From NCBI RefSeq assembly GCF_001277345.1, contig NZ_LIUT01000001.1:3107045-3171044 (forward strand): a DNA stretch of 64,000 nucleotides, given 5' to 3'. The translations under genes and the position numbers were made by a program. The notes below the pieces were generated by a model. That model saw only the letters and a program-made list of their open reading frames with translations. It made no database searches and had not been told where the DNA came from. Positions 8,668 through 17,559 of this stretch are shown in pieces. The DNA is from Paenibacillus solani. Its GTDB lineage: Bacteria; Bacillota; Bacilli; Paenibacillales; Paenibacillaceae. Every line of letters starts with the position of its first letter. Position 1 is the stretch's first letter.

Positions 8668-9357
8668 CTAAAAATGCCTCCACCAGATCCCCGCGCACTC
8701 CGGCACCGTGGACCATTGATTCGCTATGATCTTGTCAGTTAACGCTTGACCGAAAAAGAACCCCGTGCTCCGCTGTGCCTCTTCGACCGACTCAAAAACA
8801 TAATCCGTCCGAATCCACCGATGGCTAAATCCGTACTCCTGCTCTAATCCAGCATAATAATCGGTTAGGAAATGAGGGGGATTCGGCGTCTCCGTTCCGG
8901 TTCCCATCGTTTCCAGAATAATCATCGTTCCGCCCGGCCTCAAGACACGCCTCAGTTCCGCCATGACAAGCCTCAGATTCTCACGGCCATCCTCTTCGCC
9001 TGAATTGGCCAAATAACTAATGCTCCAACCCGATACAATCAGATCAACACTCGAGGAATCAACCGGCAGGATGCGATGATCAGCGACTACGGTAGTCCAA
9101 TTGCGGAAATCATAAGCTTCAAATAATTTCTCGTCCAATATATGTAACATCGGCTCGGATATATCGGTACAGATCAAGGATCTTACGTCTGGAGCAAGCA
9201 GCATGGATATCCGCCCTGATCCGGCTCCCAAATCCAGCACATCCAGTCCCTCATAAGGCTTTAATTCACGAATAATCTTGGATAAGTCGGGCTGTTTGCT
9301 AACCATGGCCTCATAGGCTTTAGCCTGTTGGCCGTAAATTTCATCAATAGACACCAC
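8668..9357 (-). CDS. Class I SAM-dependent methyltransferase
   Basis: A cytoplasmic protein of about 229 residues with the Rossmann-type motif I VLDLGAGSGRISML (about residues 39-52), an acidic end of strand 2 (ICTDIS), and the later motif LRRVLRPGGTMIILE. These identify a UbiE/COQ5-like methyltransferase; the substrate cannot be told. AGGAGGGGG precedes two consecutive GTG codons. It is followed by two small membrane-protein genes on the same strand. Confidence 0.85.
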   Translation of the reverse strand: MVSIDEIYGQQAKAYEAMVSKQPDLSKIIRELKPYEGLDVLDLGAGSGRISMLLAPDVRSLICTDISEPMLHILDEKLFEAYDFRNWTTVVADHRILPVDSSSVDLIVSGWSISYLANSGEEDGRENLRLVMAELRRVLRPGGTMIILETMGTGTETPNPPHFLTDYYAGLEQEYGFSHRWIRTDYVFESVEEAQRSTGFFFGQALTDKIIANQWSTVPECAGIWWRHF

Positions 9358-9383
9358 GTATACCCCCTCCTAAATCGGAACGA

Positions 9384-9668
9384 TTAATCTCGCTTTTCCA
9401 ACTCGCTTATCAGCTTGTCGATCCGATGAAAGTCTTCTTTTGCATCCTTACATATCGCCCTCATCACTATGCCGGCAACTAGCAGTATGATGGCAATCAG
9501 CAAAAAAATAACCGTAAGTATGCTGCCTCTTAAGTCATTCGTAAAATTGTAAGCAAGGATCTCGGAGAATTGGCTGGTCATAAACGCAATCATCGTTGCA
9601 ATAAAGAACAATGCGCTCAAGCTAAAAAAGACGATGGAGCATTTTCTTGTCCTATCGAAATAAGTCAT
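9384..9668 (-). CDS. Small two-helix membrane protein
   Basis: A 94-residue protein with two membrane segments (about 12-32 and 48-70) and a short charged tail that may form a coiled coil. The start follows AGGAGGATCAC. It lies 26 bases upstream of the methyltransferase gene in the same direction. No family is recognised. Confidence 0.65.
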   Translation of the reverse strand: MTYFDRTRKCSIVFFSLSALFFIATMIAFMTSQFSEILAYNFTNDLRGSILTVIFLLIAIILLVAGIVMRAICKDAKEDFHRIDKLISELEKRD

Positions 9669-9699
9669 GTGATCCTCCTCTCGAAACCCAAATACACGC

Positions 9700-10212
9700 C
9701 TAACATTCCCCTCGTGTCGCTCGCTTACTGTTCAGGAGCCCTTGAATCAATCTGTACAGGAAACACAGCAAAAGCGAGAAAGCCAACATCATAAAATATG
9801 TATTCCAATTGAAGAATTGATTGTTCATTTGGATCGATAAAATACCGGACGTAATGGACTCTATATGAGGCCAATCAACATAACCATTTTTCGATTCAAA
9901 TGCTTCTGCCTGGATTTCTCTATAGATTTCAAGCCTATGAAGCTGATATACATACCCCGCGATGATGTAACCAACCAGTACTGTAACGAACAAACTCAAT
10001 CTCCCTACAGATATCTTCGCATCTTGGAACACACGAATCCATTGATACACCATCAGCAGAATAAGAATGATTAGCGGGATGAACAGCAATATGACAGGAT
10101 TTCCGTTTCCGGAACTGGTGCCGGGTCGTGGTGTCATGGCATGTCCGAACAGAACCAGGATCAAACTGACAAGCATATTGACGAGTAGACCGGTGAATCG
10201 TTTAATTTTCAA
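9700..10212 (-). CDS. Hypothetical membrane protein with four helices
   Basis: A 170-residue protein with four predicted membrane segments (about 8-26, 40-60, 75-95 and 135-158) and a soluble loop between the third and fourth. It starts with TTG behind GAGGGAATG. It lies between the hydrolase gene (18 bases upstream) and another small membrane-protein gene, probably in one transcript. No function is recognised. Confidence 0.65.
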   Translation of the reverse strand: MKIKRFTGLLVNMLVSLILVLFGHAMTPRPGTSSGNGNPVILLFIPLIILILLMVYQWIRVFQDAKISVGRLSLFVTVLVGYIIAGYVYQLHRLEIYREIQAEAFESKNGYVDWPHIESITSGILSIQMNNQFFNWNTYFMMLAFSLLLCFLYRLIQGLLNSKRATRGEC

Positions 10213-10230
10213 AAGTCATCATTCCCTCGC

Positions 10231-11112
10231 TCAAGCTTCCTTGCAAAACCCTATAATTTCTTCATGTACAACCTCAGGTATCTCATGATTGATCGCATGG
10301 CCAGCACCCTTCACGATACGGTACAACATCCCATTCGACTTCAGTCTGGCAAGTGATTTCGGATAATAACTGAGCAAATCGTGATCACCGATAACAAACA
10401 AAGTCTTGCTGCGGATCGACTGAATTTCGGCTGGCGAGTGGATGGTAACAGTATGCTTCATCATGGAGCGATTGTTAAAGTACTTCAGCAGATAGTACCA
10501 GTGCTGCATAAGGTCAGGTTTACTCTCAAATACATCTGTGCGGGTGCCGCACAGCTTGCGGAGCAGTTTCCGTGTATTTCGTTCTGAGGGAAACAGAGCC
10601 TCCGGCATGAATGCCTTCATCATTTTGCCCATCACTTCAAACTGACTGCCGGAAATCCCTCCAGCCATACATACCAGCTTTCTTACTCTGTCTGGTCTGG
10701 CAATGGCATAATATTGAGCAAGGGCAGCCCCATAGGATACCCCAGTAATATAGGTAGACTCTATATTCATTGCCCCGAGGATTTCATCCAGCCATTTCGC
10801 ACGATCAAAGTCTCCAAAATACTTATCATTCGGTTCGCTTTTTCCCGAGCCGCCGATGTTATCCACAGCGATAACGTAGAAGCTGCGGGACAGCTCCTCC
10901 ATGTTATAGATCCACATCATGGCTGCGTTATCGCCCGTTCCATGCAGTAACAATAGTGGAGGTTGATCGGGAGATCCTGCCGTAATAATGTGAGTGTCAC
11001 CATATGTTGTAGGAATCATCTGTGGTACATGCTCTACATTCCAATCAGCCAACAACCGGTCATAAGATTCATAGATGAGCTTTTGCCCATCTTCGGTTTT
11101 GTATCGTTTCAA
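10231..11112 (-). CDS. Alpha/beta hydrolase
   Basis: A 293-residue alpha/beta-hydrolase-fold enzyme. The oxyanion-hole motif LLLHGTGDN lies near residue 53, the nucleophile elbow GVSYGAA carries the catalytic Ser near residue 127, and the acid and base are likely in GDHDLLSY and GAGHAINHE near the end. Such enzymes cleave esters, amides or C-C bonds; the substrate is unknown. There is no signal peptide, so it acts in the cytoplasm. It starts with TTG behind GGAGGTG. Confidence 0.85.
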   Translation of the reverse strand: MKRYKTEDGQKLIYESYDRLLADWNVEHVPQMIPTTYGDTHIITAGSPDQPPLLLLHGTGDNAAMMWIYNMEELSRSFYVIAVDNIGGSGKSEPNDKYFGDFDRAKWLDEILGAMNIESTYITGVSYGAALAQYYAIARPDRVRKLVCMAGGISGSQFEVMGKMMKAFMPEALFPSERNTRKLLRKLCGTRTDVFESKPDLMQHWYYLLKYFNNRSMMKHTVTIHSPAEIQSIRSKTLFVIGDHDLLSYYPKSLARLKSNGMLYRIVKGAGHAINHEIPEVVHEEIIGFCKEA

Positions 11113-11152
11113 TACCTACACACCTCCATCACTTTTAACTCTTTAGCAAGTG

Positions 11153-11836
11153 CTAACCCTCATGATGTTCGGCATAAATATGAATCAATTCTTCCAGCTT
11201 ATATATGATCCGATACGGCTTTACTTCTATGGAATCATCCCACTCTCCATCTCGCGTACACCATATTGCCTTAATACCGCACCCTGCTGCTCCGACAATA
11301 TCATTATGCGGATGATCTCCAACATACCAAACCTCTGCTGGCATTACCTTGAGCTGATCAAGAGCCTTCATATAGATCTGTGAATCTGGTTTTTTGATGC
11401 CAGCCTCTTCAGATATCACGATTGAATCAAAATATCCACTTATACCGAGTTGATGGATCTTTGCCTGTTGTACTTGTACGGTTCCATAGGTAATAATCCC
11501 AAGCTTTAGTCCCTTAGACTTCAAATAACGCAGCACGGAATGCAGCTGATCCATCGGCTGGATACATAGGGGGATCTGTTCCCTGAAAAATGACAAGTAT
11601 TCATCAGCCGTAGGCGGATTCACCCACTGAAGGTCTTGAATCATTATCCGGTACACTTCTTGTTTATCCCGATAGCCATTATGATCCGCTTCCTTGAAGC
11701 GTTTAGCTATCTTATGCTGAGTATGTTCATCGGCATTAGGAAAGTATCGGTCAATTAATCGTTGAATGAACAGGTCAATCGTAGCCCTTCTGTCCGTCAG
11801 CGTTTCATCCAGATCGAAGATAATTGCTGTTAGTAT
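11153..11836 (-). CDS. HAD-superfamily hydrolase lacking a standard start codon
   Basis: The frame ending at 11153 stays open upstream to an ATA codon at 11834-11836, giving about 227 residues. Only this longer frame contains HAD motif I (IIFDLDETLTD), which carries the nucleophilic Asp. Motif II (GIITYGT), the motif III Lys (GIKKPD) and motif IV (VGDHPHND) follow, so the enzyme is otherwise complete, like YjjG-type phosphatases. No ATG, GTG or TTG lies before motif I; the open frame reaches a TAA near 11898. AGCAGG lies 8 bases before the ATA, where a start belongs. The gene either uses ATA (or an upstream ATT), has lost its start, or the base is misread. Confidence 0.75.
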   Translation of the reverse strand: MLTAIIFDLDETLTDRRATIDLFIQRLIDRYFPNADEHTQHKIAKRFKEADHNGYRDKQEVYRIMIQDLQWVNPPTADEYLSFFREQIPLCIQPMDQLHSVLRYLKSKGLKLGIITYGTVQVQQAKIHQLGISGYFDSIVISEEAGIKKPDSQIYMKALDQLKVMPAEVWYVGDHPHNDIVGAAGCGIKAIWCTRDGEWDDSIEVKPYRIIYKLEELIHIYAEHHEG

Positions 11837-11892
11837 CTTGAATACCTGCTTTCCCGCTGCCGGGGTTGTAAGAATAGGACTTGGCTGTTTTT

Positions 11893-12489
11893 CTACTTAG
11901 GCAAGATTTCGTAATTTTTAACATAACCACGTTCGTCAAAGTAAATAATGAGACGCTCATTCGTGTAATCGGTCCTTCTTTTTGATCCGAGATCATACAC
12001 GACCTGACCTTCATCGTCCTGAACCCGCTTAGCATTGTCATTAGCACCAAGACGATTCATAACCTCCGTATGGGTTAATCCGATCAAATCATATTTCTGC
12101 AAGAAATCGTCCACCATTATCGCTCTTTGGTCAGGATAACCGACCCAACGGTTATAATCGAAGCGCTGCTGAGATTGGTTATCACTCAAAGCATAGATTG
12201 AAAACCCTATGAGAAATACACCTATAATACCTGCAATCCAATAGTGCATGGTGTACAATTTACTCCATGATGTTCTTGATATGAGATAAAGAATAAGCAG
12301 CAGCAATAGGACGGGTAAAGCTACTAAAGATACCGACTCGAACGACAGCGCAATTCGATAATGGTAGATCAACCGGATAATAACGCTGATGTAAACCACC
12401 ATGTATATTAGTAATACCGTACCAAGTACAGCAGCATGCGAATTCCAACGTAACTGTTGCTGGTTTACTATAGGCCACTCACCTCCCAA
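11893..12489 (-). CDS. Membrane protein with C-terminal periplasmic-type domain
   Basis: A protein of about 198 residues with three membrane segments (about 18-40, 52-70 and 83-101) and a C-terminal soluble part that includes a small alpha/beta unit (LTHTEVMNRLGAND, VVYDLGS, LIIYFDERG) like the SmpA/BamE or DUF4309-type fold. The annotated TTG at 12489 overlaps the strong site GGGAGGTGA; seven bases after this site lies an in-frame ATA (12469-12471), so the true start is uncertain. No function is recognised. Confidence 0.6.
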   Translation of the reverse strand: MGGEWPIVNQQQLRWNSHAAVLGTVLLIYMVVYISVIIRLIYHYRIALSFESVSLVALPVLLLLLILYLISRTSWSKLYTMHYWIAGIIGVFLIGFSIYALSDNQSQQRFDYNRWVGYPDQRAIMVDDFLQKYDLIGLTHTEVMNRLGANDNAKRVQDDEGQVVYDLGSKRRTDYTNERLIIYFDERGYVKNYEILPK

Positions 12490-12528
12490 CTAAATCAGAT
12501 CCACTTATGGTAAAAATTCATCAGCAAC

Positions 12529-12627
12529 TCAGTACACAATCTTCTCATCGTCCTTAACTCTCACTTCGATCGTGATGCTGCCCACTTTGTCCTGATCGCG
12601 ACCCAGATGCTCAATGATTGAGCTGTG
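12529..12627 (-). pseudogene. C-terminal fragment of an unidentified gene
   Basis: A 32-codon open frame without a start codon encodes a hydrophilic, clearly protein-like tail (EHLGRDQDKVGSITIEVRV) and then a TGA. An in-frame TGA precedes it. It lies directly downstream of the Nudix gene and looks like the 3-prime end of a deleted gene. The family is unknown. Confidence 0.45.
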
Positions 12628-12643
12628 TCATTACTCCAAATCC

Positions 12644-13126
12644 TTATTCCCTGTTCACTTCAAAATGAGCACGCTCTCCCTTGGCCTTCATGAATATATG
12701 CCTCGGATATTTCACTGCCGTAGGGGGCAGCTGCGCTTCTGGATAAAACACAAGTTCCGCCATTTCGTCATTCTCTTGATCCAGCTTGCCGCTCGTCACG
12801 CTGCACTCAAAAACAATCGTCAAGTACTCCACCTGATGACCATTAGTATATGTATACCGGCGTTCCTCTCCGCCATAAACCCCAATGATTCGTTCAGGAA
12901 TGATGTCAAGTCCCGTTTCTTCCTTCGCTTCCCGAATCATTGCCTCTGCCGGCGACTCTCCCAGCTCGATGGCACCCGCCACGAGTCCCCACAACTCTTC
13001 GCGATGCTTCCTGCCGAACAAAATATGATCCTCATCATTTCGGATGATTCCTGCAACAGAAGGCATAAATATTAATTGATTCCCGATCTTGTCTCTTAAA
13101 TCTTTATAGTAATCGGACATTCCCAT
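12644..13126 (-). CDS. Nudix hydrolase
   Basis: A 160-residue Nudix enzyme; these hydrolyse nucleoside diphosphates linked to other groups, often damaged nucleotides or sugar nucleotides. The full Nudix box is present (GAIELGESPAEAM, then REAKEETGL), carrying the metal-binding Glu residues. The start follows AAGGAGCTG. It is one of three Nudix genes in this window, and its substrate is not predictable. Confidence 0.9.
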   Translation of the reverse strand: MGMSDYYKDLRDKIGNQLIFMPSVAGIIRNDEDHILFGRKHREELWGLVAGAIELGESPAEAMIREAKEETGLDIIPERIIGVYGGEERRYTYTNGHQVEYLTIVFECSVTSGKLDQENDEMAELVFYPEAQLPPTAVKYPRHIFMKAKGERAHFEVNRE

Positions 13127-13253
13127 GGGTAGTACAGCTCCTTTGAATTCATGATGTATGATAAGGACGAAGCTTAGCGTTTATCGCTCTTCTAATAAAG
13201 TATGCCTAACATGTATGGCGCTGATTAATGCGTCGGTATCGCGTTTTCTCGGA

Positions 13254-13793
13254 TCACTCCTTATGTAACTTTAGGCTTTCACGGTTGATAATAGAGGTAA
13301 TCTGCGCGATATGATGCCGGTTGTGCCATACAAATCGCTGCAAAGCGATATCCAGTGTGATGCTGCCGAGCACTTGGGTTCTCATCGTTCTTCTAAAATC
13401 CTCAGGCTGAAGTTCTTTAAGCAATACAAGCAACCGGAAATGAAGTGTTTCCAGAAGCGTAAGCGAACTCTCAACAGGAACCTCTCTGTAGTCACTCAAC
13501 TCAGCCCATAAATCCTCCCGATACGAACTTGCTAGGGGATCATTCTCGGTCAATGCACGTTTAAAACGCAAGTATGCGTTCATATCATTATCAGCCATGT
13601 GGTGAATAATCTGCCGTATGCTCCATCCACCATCCCGATAAGACTGATCCCATTTCGGCGGCGCAAGATTGATAACAATCTGCCGAAGTGTCGGTACAAT
13701 CGAAGGCACCTGATGAATGTATTGCTGCCTGATTTCCTTGGTAGGTTCTTCATGAGGTATAAACGGACCAATCGGATAACGGATGGCATCCAC
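13254..13793 (-). CDS. bstA: DinB-family bacillithiol transferase (BstA/YfiT-like)
   Basis: A 179-residue DinB-fold protein that resembles B. subtilis YfiT, a metal-dependent bacillithiol S-transferase. Conserved stretches include RYPIGPF at the N terminus, PYRDGGW-like SYRDGGWSIRQIIHHMADND, NAYLRFKRALTE, and WHNRHHIAQI at the end; three His residues bind the metal. The GTG at 13793 is chosen because AGGAGG lies eight bases before it and the protein then begins where YfiT does; an upstream GTG at 13817 would put the site inside the gene. It is two bases plus a start region downstream of the Nudix gene at 13820. Confidence 0.85.
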   Translation of the reverse strand: MDAIRYPIGPFIPHEEPTKEIRQQYIHQVPSIVPTLRQIVINLAPPKWDQSYRDGGWSIRQIIHHMADNDMNAYLRFKRALTENDPLASSYREDLWAELSDYREVPVESSLTLLETLHFRLLVLLKELQPEDFRRTMRTQVLGSITLDIALQRFVWHNRHHIAQITSIINRESLKLHKE

Positions 13794-13819
13794 TTGATAT
13801 ATCCTCCTAACGTTCACGA

Positions 13820-14287
13820 TTACATCAAAGTTGAAATCAAAGATGCCGGATTAAAAAGAGTAAGCGGGTGCAACACGCCATTCTTGAGGTTCTCTACGAT
13901 CTGTCTCATCACCACTGGATCCCGAAAAACCATGCAATGATCCTCGAATACATCAGACATCGGGACCCATCGGCCATCCTGAATCTCGTCCGTTGCCCAT
14001 TGAAGAGATCCCCCTACCACCTGTCCCGTAAAATGGAACATGATGACATGGTGATTCAAACTGCTGAGAAAATGATACACGCCTGTCGTGCCTGTCAATT
14101 CGGCCTCATAACCTGTTTCTTCCCTCACTTCTCTTCTGGCTGCTTCTAGAATAGCCTCCCCCGGCTCAATCCGCCCACCCGGGAAATTCCATGTGTCACG
14201 AACGAGGGGTTTATTCTCTTGGATCAGGAGCACTTGATCCTCCTGGAGAAGAGACACACTCATCACCAGAACAATATCTTTTTTCAT
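13820..14287 (-). CDS. Nudix hydrolase (MutT-like)
   Basis: A 155-residue protein with the complete Nudix box GGRIEPGEAILEAARREV followed by REETGY. The N-terminal strands (VLLIQENKPLVRDTWNFPGG) are typical of MutT-like enzymes acting on oxidised or non-standard nucleotides. The start is ATG behind AAAGGAATG. It is the first gene of a short minus-strand run with the BstA-like gene. Confidence 0.9.
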   Translation of the reverse strand: MKKDIVLVMSVSLLQEDQVLLIQENKPLVRDTWNFPGGRIEPGEAILEAARREVREETGYEAELTGTTGVYHFLSSLNHHVIMFHFTGQVVGGSLQWATDEIQDGRWVPMSDVFEDHCMVFRDPVVMRQIVENLKNGVLHPLTLFNPASLISTLM

Positions 14288-14557
14288 TTAACAACATTCC
14301 TTTGCGTTTACCTTACATAAACGTAAACCCACCTTGGGTGTTAGCCACGAGGCGGGTTCTTAGAAGTTATATCTGCTGCTTAACAACATTCTATCCTGAA
14401 CGCTTATAATGCGCAATCACGCCTGATTTGCAAATAGGCCATACAAGACCATGCCCAGATTGTACCCAATTAACTAAATAGCTTTGCTTCTATTCTCCTC
14501 CTTGTTTACAATGGATTACGTTAAGCTGCCCAAAATCAACTCAAGGAGGGGGCCCTT

Positions 14558-15295
14558 TTGAACATACTAATTGTCGAAGATGATGTATTCATAGAAAAGC
14601 TGCTGGTTGCCTGTGTACGTGAAACCGCTCCTTCCGCTCAGGTGTATACAACCGGTAAATCAAGCGAAGCTTTGGAGCTGGCAAATAACCATCCTATGGA
14701 TATGTTTATACTGGATATTCAATTGGAAGATTACAAAGGCACCCAGCTTGCCCAACAATTGCGTTCAGTTGATAGGTATGCCTATACCCCGATCATTTTT
14801 GCAACGGCTCTTGCGAATGAAGAGCTCACCGCCTACCGGGAAATTAAATGCTACAGCTTTTTGATTAAACCCTTTACCAAGAATGAAGTGATCAGAGTTC
14901 TGCAGGATACAATTCGCTACTGCCAGCATCTTGCTCTGGAGGAGCAGCATAAGCCCAAGATCCTTCGTATTGAGCAGAAGAGTTTTATTTTCGAATATGA
15001 CCTGGAACACATCGTATATATCGAATCGTACGGTAAGCATTTGGAGCTTCATGTAAAAACTGATGGTACAACAGTCCGAATAGACCGGCTCTCGGGACTC
15101 TCGATGAAAAAAATGCTGGAAATGCTTAGCGATCATGCCGAATTTCTTCAATGTCACAAAAGCTATATTATTAACACTGCGTATATTTCTAGAATTGATA
15201 AGTCTGCGTCGCTCTTGGAACTATCGGGTGTCAGCGAATCCATACCTATTGGCAACAAATTCAGAGATGCTCTGTTAAACAGAGGTTGCGAATGA
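14558..15295 (+). CDS. LytTR-family response regulator
   Basis: A 245-residue regulator with a receiver domain (EDD at 7-9, phospho-acceptor Asp53 in FILDIQLED, Lys in LIKPF) and a C-terminal LytTR DNA-binding domain (about 135-240; DLEHIVYIESYGKHLELH, FLQCHKSYIIN). This is the AgrA/VirR layout, often tied to peptide signals and bacteriocin or virulence genes. It starts with TTG behind the very strong AAGGAGGGGG. It overlaps the kinase gene by four bases. A TATAAT-like box lies at about 14408 and the 14288-14557 gap otherwise holds no gene. Confidence 0.92.
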   Translation: MNILIVEDDVFIEKLLVACVRETAPSAQVYTTGKSSEALELANNHPMDMFILDIQLEDYKGTQLAQQLRSVDRYAYTPIIFATALANEELTAYREIKCYSFLIKPFTKNEVIRVLQDTIRYCQHLALEEQHKPKILRIEQKSFIFEYDLEHIVYIESYGKHLELHVKTDGTTVRIDRLSGLSMKKMLEMLSDHAEFLQCHKSYIINTAYISRIDKSASLLELSGVSESIPIGNKFRDALLNRGCE

Positions 15296-16617
15296 TCTAT
15301 TTTCAAATACTGATCGACTCTCTCATCATGCTTGTTCTCTGCTATGCACTTGCGGGACAGCCGCTTCGTCTTGAAAAGAATGTTATGATGTGGTTCCTCT
15401 GTTTTCATGTGCTCTGCTTGATGTTTCGATATCAGGTGTTTGGTGGTGTTTCTCTCTGGGGTAGCTTTGAGATTAACAACTATGATTTGCTGCCAGTGAA
15501 CAATCCTGTTCTCTTATTGACGCTGCTGATTATTGTGTTCATTCTGAACAGTTCGCTCATTCGCCCCATGTCTAATATGAAAGTAATTACGGTTTCGTTC
15601 CTGAGCTTTCTGATTTGGGTTCTGCTGCGTACATTCAGTATTGTCATGGCAGGTCTCATCCTTCCAAGTGAAGCAGTGATGTTTCCTTACATCCACCGAG
15701 CTGCTACACTTCTGCTGGCTTTAGTTTTGTACTATGTGCTTATCGTGAAGCGAGGGTATAACTTCCTGGGAGACTACAGCGGGATATTCACCAAAATCAT
15801 GCTCATTCAGTCCGCTGCCACCGTCCTTGGAATGATGGTGTACGCCAATTTCGAAACGTCCTTTGTCACCCAGAATTTGCTGTTAATCCTGATTGTCTTC
15901 TCGCTTGTCATCAGCATGAATATCTGGATGATCTATGAATACTTCAAACGATCACGCCAGGATAAAAGGATTTCTGCAATTGAACAATACTTGCCGGTCA
16001 TTGATGAACTGGTATCCGAGGTGCGTGCCAGACAGCATGAATTTCATAACAAGCTGCTGGCTATTCATAGTATCGTGGAGACCGCATCATCTCTGCCCGA
16101 AGCAAGGTCCCAAATCTCAGCCTATACACAGGATGTCATCCTAAACAGCGATGTGCGGGAAATCTTGCAGCTTGATAGCAAAGTCATCGGCGGGTTTCTA
16201 TATACAAAAATGAAGATGGCTGAACTGAAGAAAATGACGATTCTCCCTCATATTCACGTCCGTCTCGTGTCTATGCGCACGGAGGAGCATCAGCTTGTCG
16301 AAATCCTCGGCGTGCTGATTGATAATGCGCTGGAGGCTTCATATCCAGGGGATACGATTATCGTGACAGCCAAGCGGGCAGAGCAAGGCGAGCTGACTGA
16401 AATTACAGTGATGAATCCGTATCCCCCTAAAACCAGCATTGACTTCAAGCAGATGTTTGCCAAAGGGTATACGACCAAGAACCGATCACACAACACGCGT
16501 GGATACGGACTATATAATGTGGAGCAAATCGTTCTTCAGCATCACGGCAAAATCATTGCCCGCAACACCGAATACCAAGGTATCCCCTACCTCTCAATTG
16601 GTGTACGAATTCCATAA
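15292..16617 (+). CDS. GHKL sensor histidine kinase (AgrC/CitS-like)
   Basis: A kinase of about 441 residues. The N-terminal half has six or seven membrane segments (to about residue 217) and no extracellular domain, as in AgrC-type peptide receptors. A Spo0B-type helix follows with probable phospho-accepting His249 (RQHEFHNKL), then a GHKL ATPase domain (IDNALEAS, then TRGYGLYNV). The ATG at 15292 overlaps the regulator stop. No AgrD-like propeptide gene is visible nearby, so the ligand is unknown. It forms a signalling pair with the LytTR regulator. Confidence 0.9.
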   Translation: MIYFQILIDSLIMLVLCYALAGQPLRLEKNVMMWFLCFHVLCLMFRYQVFGGVSLWGSFEINNYDLLPVNNPVLLLTLLIIVFILNSSLIRPMSNMKVITVSFLSFLIWVLLRTFSIVMAGLILPSEAVMFPYIHRAATLLLALVLYYVLIVKRGYNFLGDYSGIFTKIMLIQSAATVLGMMVYANFETSFVTQNLLLILIVFSLVISMNIWMIYEYFKRSRQDKRISAIEQYLPVIDELVSEVRARQHEFHNKLLAIHSIVETASSLPEARSQISAYTQDVILNSDVREILQLDSKVIGGFLYTKMKMAELKKMTILPHIHVRLVSMRTEEHQLVEILGVLIDNALEASYPGDTIIVTAKRAEQGELTEITVMNPYPPKTSIDFKQMFAKGYTTKNRSHNTRGYGLYNVEQIVLQHHGKIIARNTEYQGIPYLSIGVRIP

Positions 16618-16630
16618 GAAGCACGGTTCA

Positions 16631-16682
16631 AGCAAGGGTTTTACGGGAACGAAAAGCGTTCGTTCCTGTAAAACCCTTGTTC
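16631..16682 (+). terminator. Long hairpin between kinase gene and ABC genes
   Basis: A stem of about 20 bp with one mismatch (GCAAGGGTTTTACGGGAACG pairing with CGTTCCTGTAAAACCCTTGT) and only a weak T-tract. It may end the signalling transcript or partly attenuate read-through into the ABC genes, which have a ribosome binding site and space for their own promoter after it. Confidence 0.7.
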
Positions 16683-16749
16683 GTTCTGAATCTATTGTAC
16701 AGCTGTAACAGACAAGCTATAGTGAAGACCACAAGGAGGTTATCATTTC

Positions 16750-17547
16750 ATGAAGAATTTAATGCTGCTCGAATGGAGCAAGCTCAAATGGCCTGTTCTG
16801 ATCTCCATGATTGGATTAACCCTAACCGTTTCCGTTTTGACCGGGACTCTATATAAGGGGTACTCCCTCGAGCACGATCTGGAAGCGTGGGAGATCGGAA
16901 TTGAGATTATTGTCTTTCTATTCCCCCTGGTCGCTGTAATTCCCGTCTGTTGGCTGATGTATTTCGAGCGAAAAGACCAATTCCTGATGTATACATTGCC
17001 GCGGGTGAAGAAGAGCCGATACTTGTGGTCCAAATGGATTGTGGTAGCGAGCAGTTCCTTTCTCATCATGTTCATAGCGATGTTTATTGGTGTCATCACG
17101 GCATTGTATTTCAAACCGGAAATCACCCCGGTCTACGGCCTTGTGGATACGGCGACGGGGAATACAATTCCAAGACTTGAACTTCAACATTTCCTGGGCT
17201 CGTTGTTCGTTCATCATCCATTGGCTTACGGGATGTTGTTAGGTCTATGGCAAGGCCTGCTCTCCGCGATCATAGCTACCCTAGGATTTGTCATATCCTT
17301 GTTTGTTCGGAATATCTTTGTCATTCTGACAGGACCTTTTATCTATGTAATGCTGGAGAATTTCATCCTTTCCTTGCTTCGTTATGAGTCATTTCGAATC
17401 TATATCAGCTTCAACCCGGAATTCTATAACGCTAGTAAATACGGCTATTGGCCGCTGCTTTTCGGTCCGGCGCTTGTCTTGCTTGTATCGGCACTCACCC
17501 TATTCTATTTTGCCAAAATCAAAAAAGTCACGGTCTACCCGTCATAG
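16750..17547 (+). CDS. ABC transporter permease subunit (ABC-2 type)
   Basis: A 265-residue membrane protein with six predicted membrane segments (about 14-34, 50-72, 93-118, 155-180, 188-205 and 235-257). The start region (MLLEWSKLKW) and layout match permeases of lantibiotic-immunity or ABC-2 exporters. AAGGAGG lies upstream. It lies 12 bases before the second permease and in one operon with the ATPase at 19153, so it forms part of an exporter. The substrate is unknown; genetic context with an AgrC/AgrA-like pair suggests a peptide. Confidence 0.75.
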   Translation: MKNLMLLEWSKLKWPVLISMIGLTLTVSVLTGTLYKGYSLEHDLEAWEIGIEIIVFLFPLVAVIPVCWLMYFERKDQFLMYTLPRVKKSRYLWSKWIVVASSSFLIMFIAMFIGVITALYFKPEITPVYGLVDTATGNTIPRLELQHFLGSLFVHHPLAYGMLLGLWQGLLSAIIATLGFVISLFVRNIFVILTGPFIYVMLENFILSLLRYESFRIYISFNPEFYNASKYGYWPLLFGPALVLLVSALTLFYFAKIKKVTVYPS

Positions 17548-17559
17548 GAGGGATGCCGT

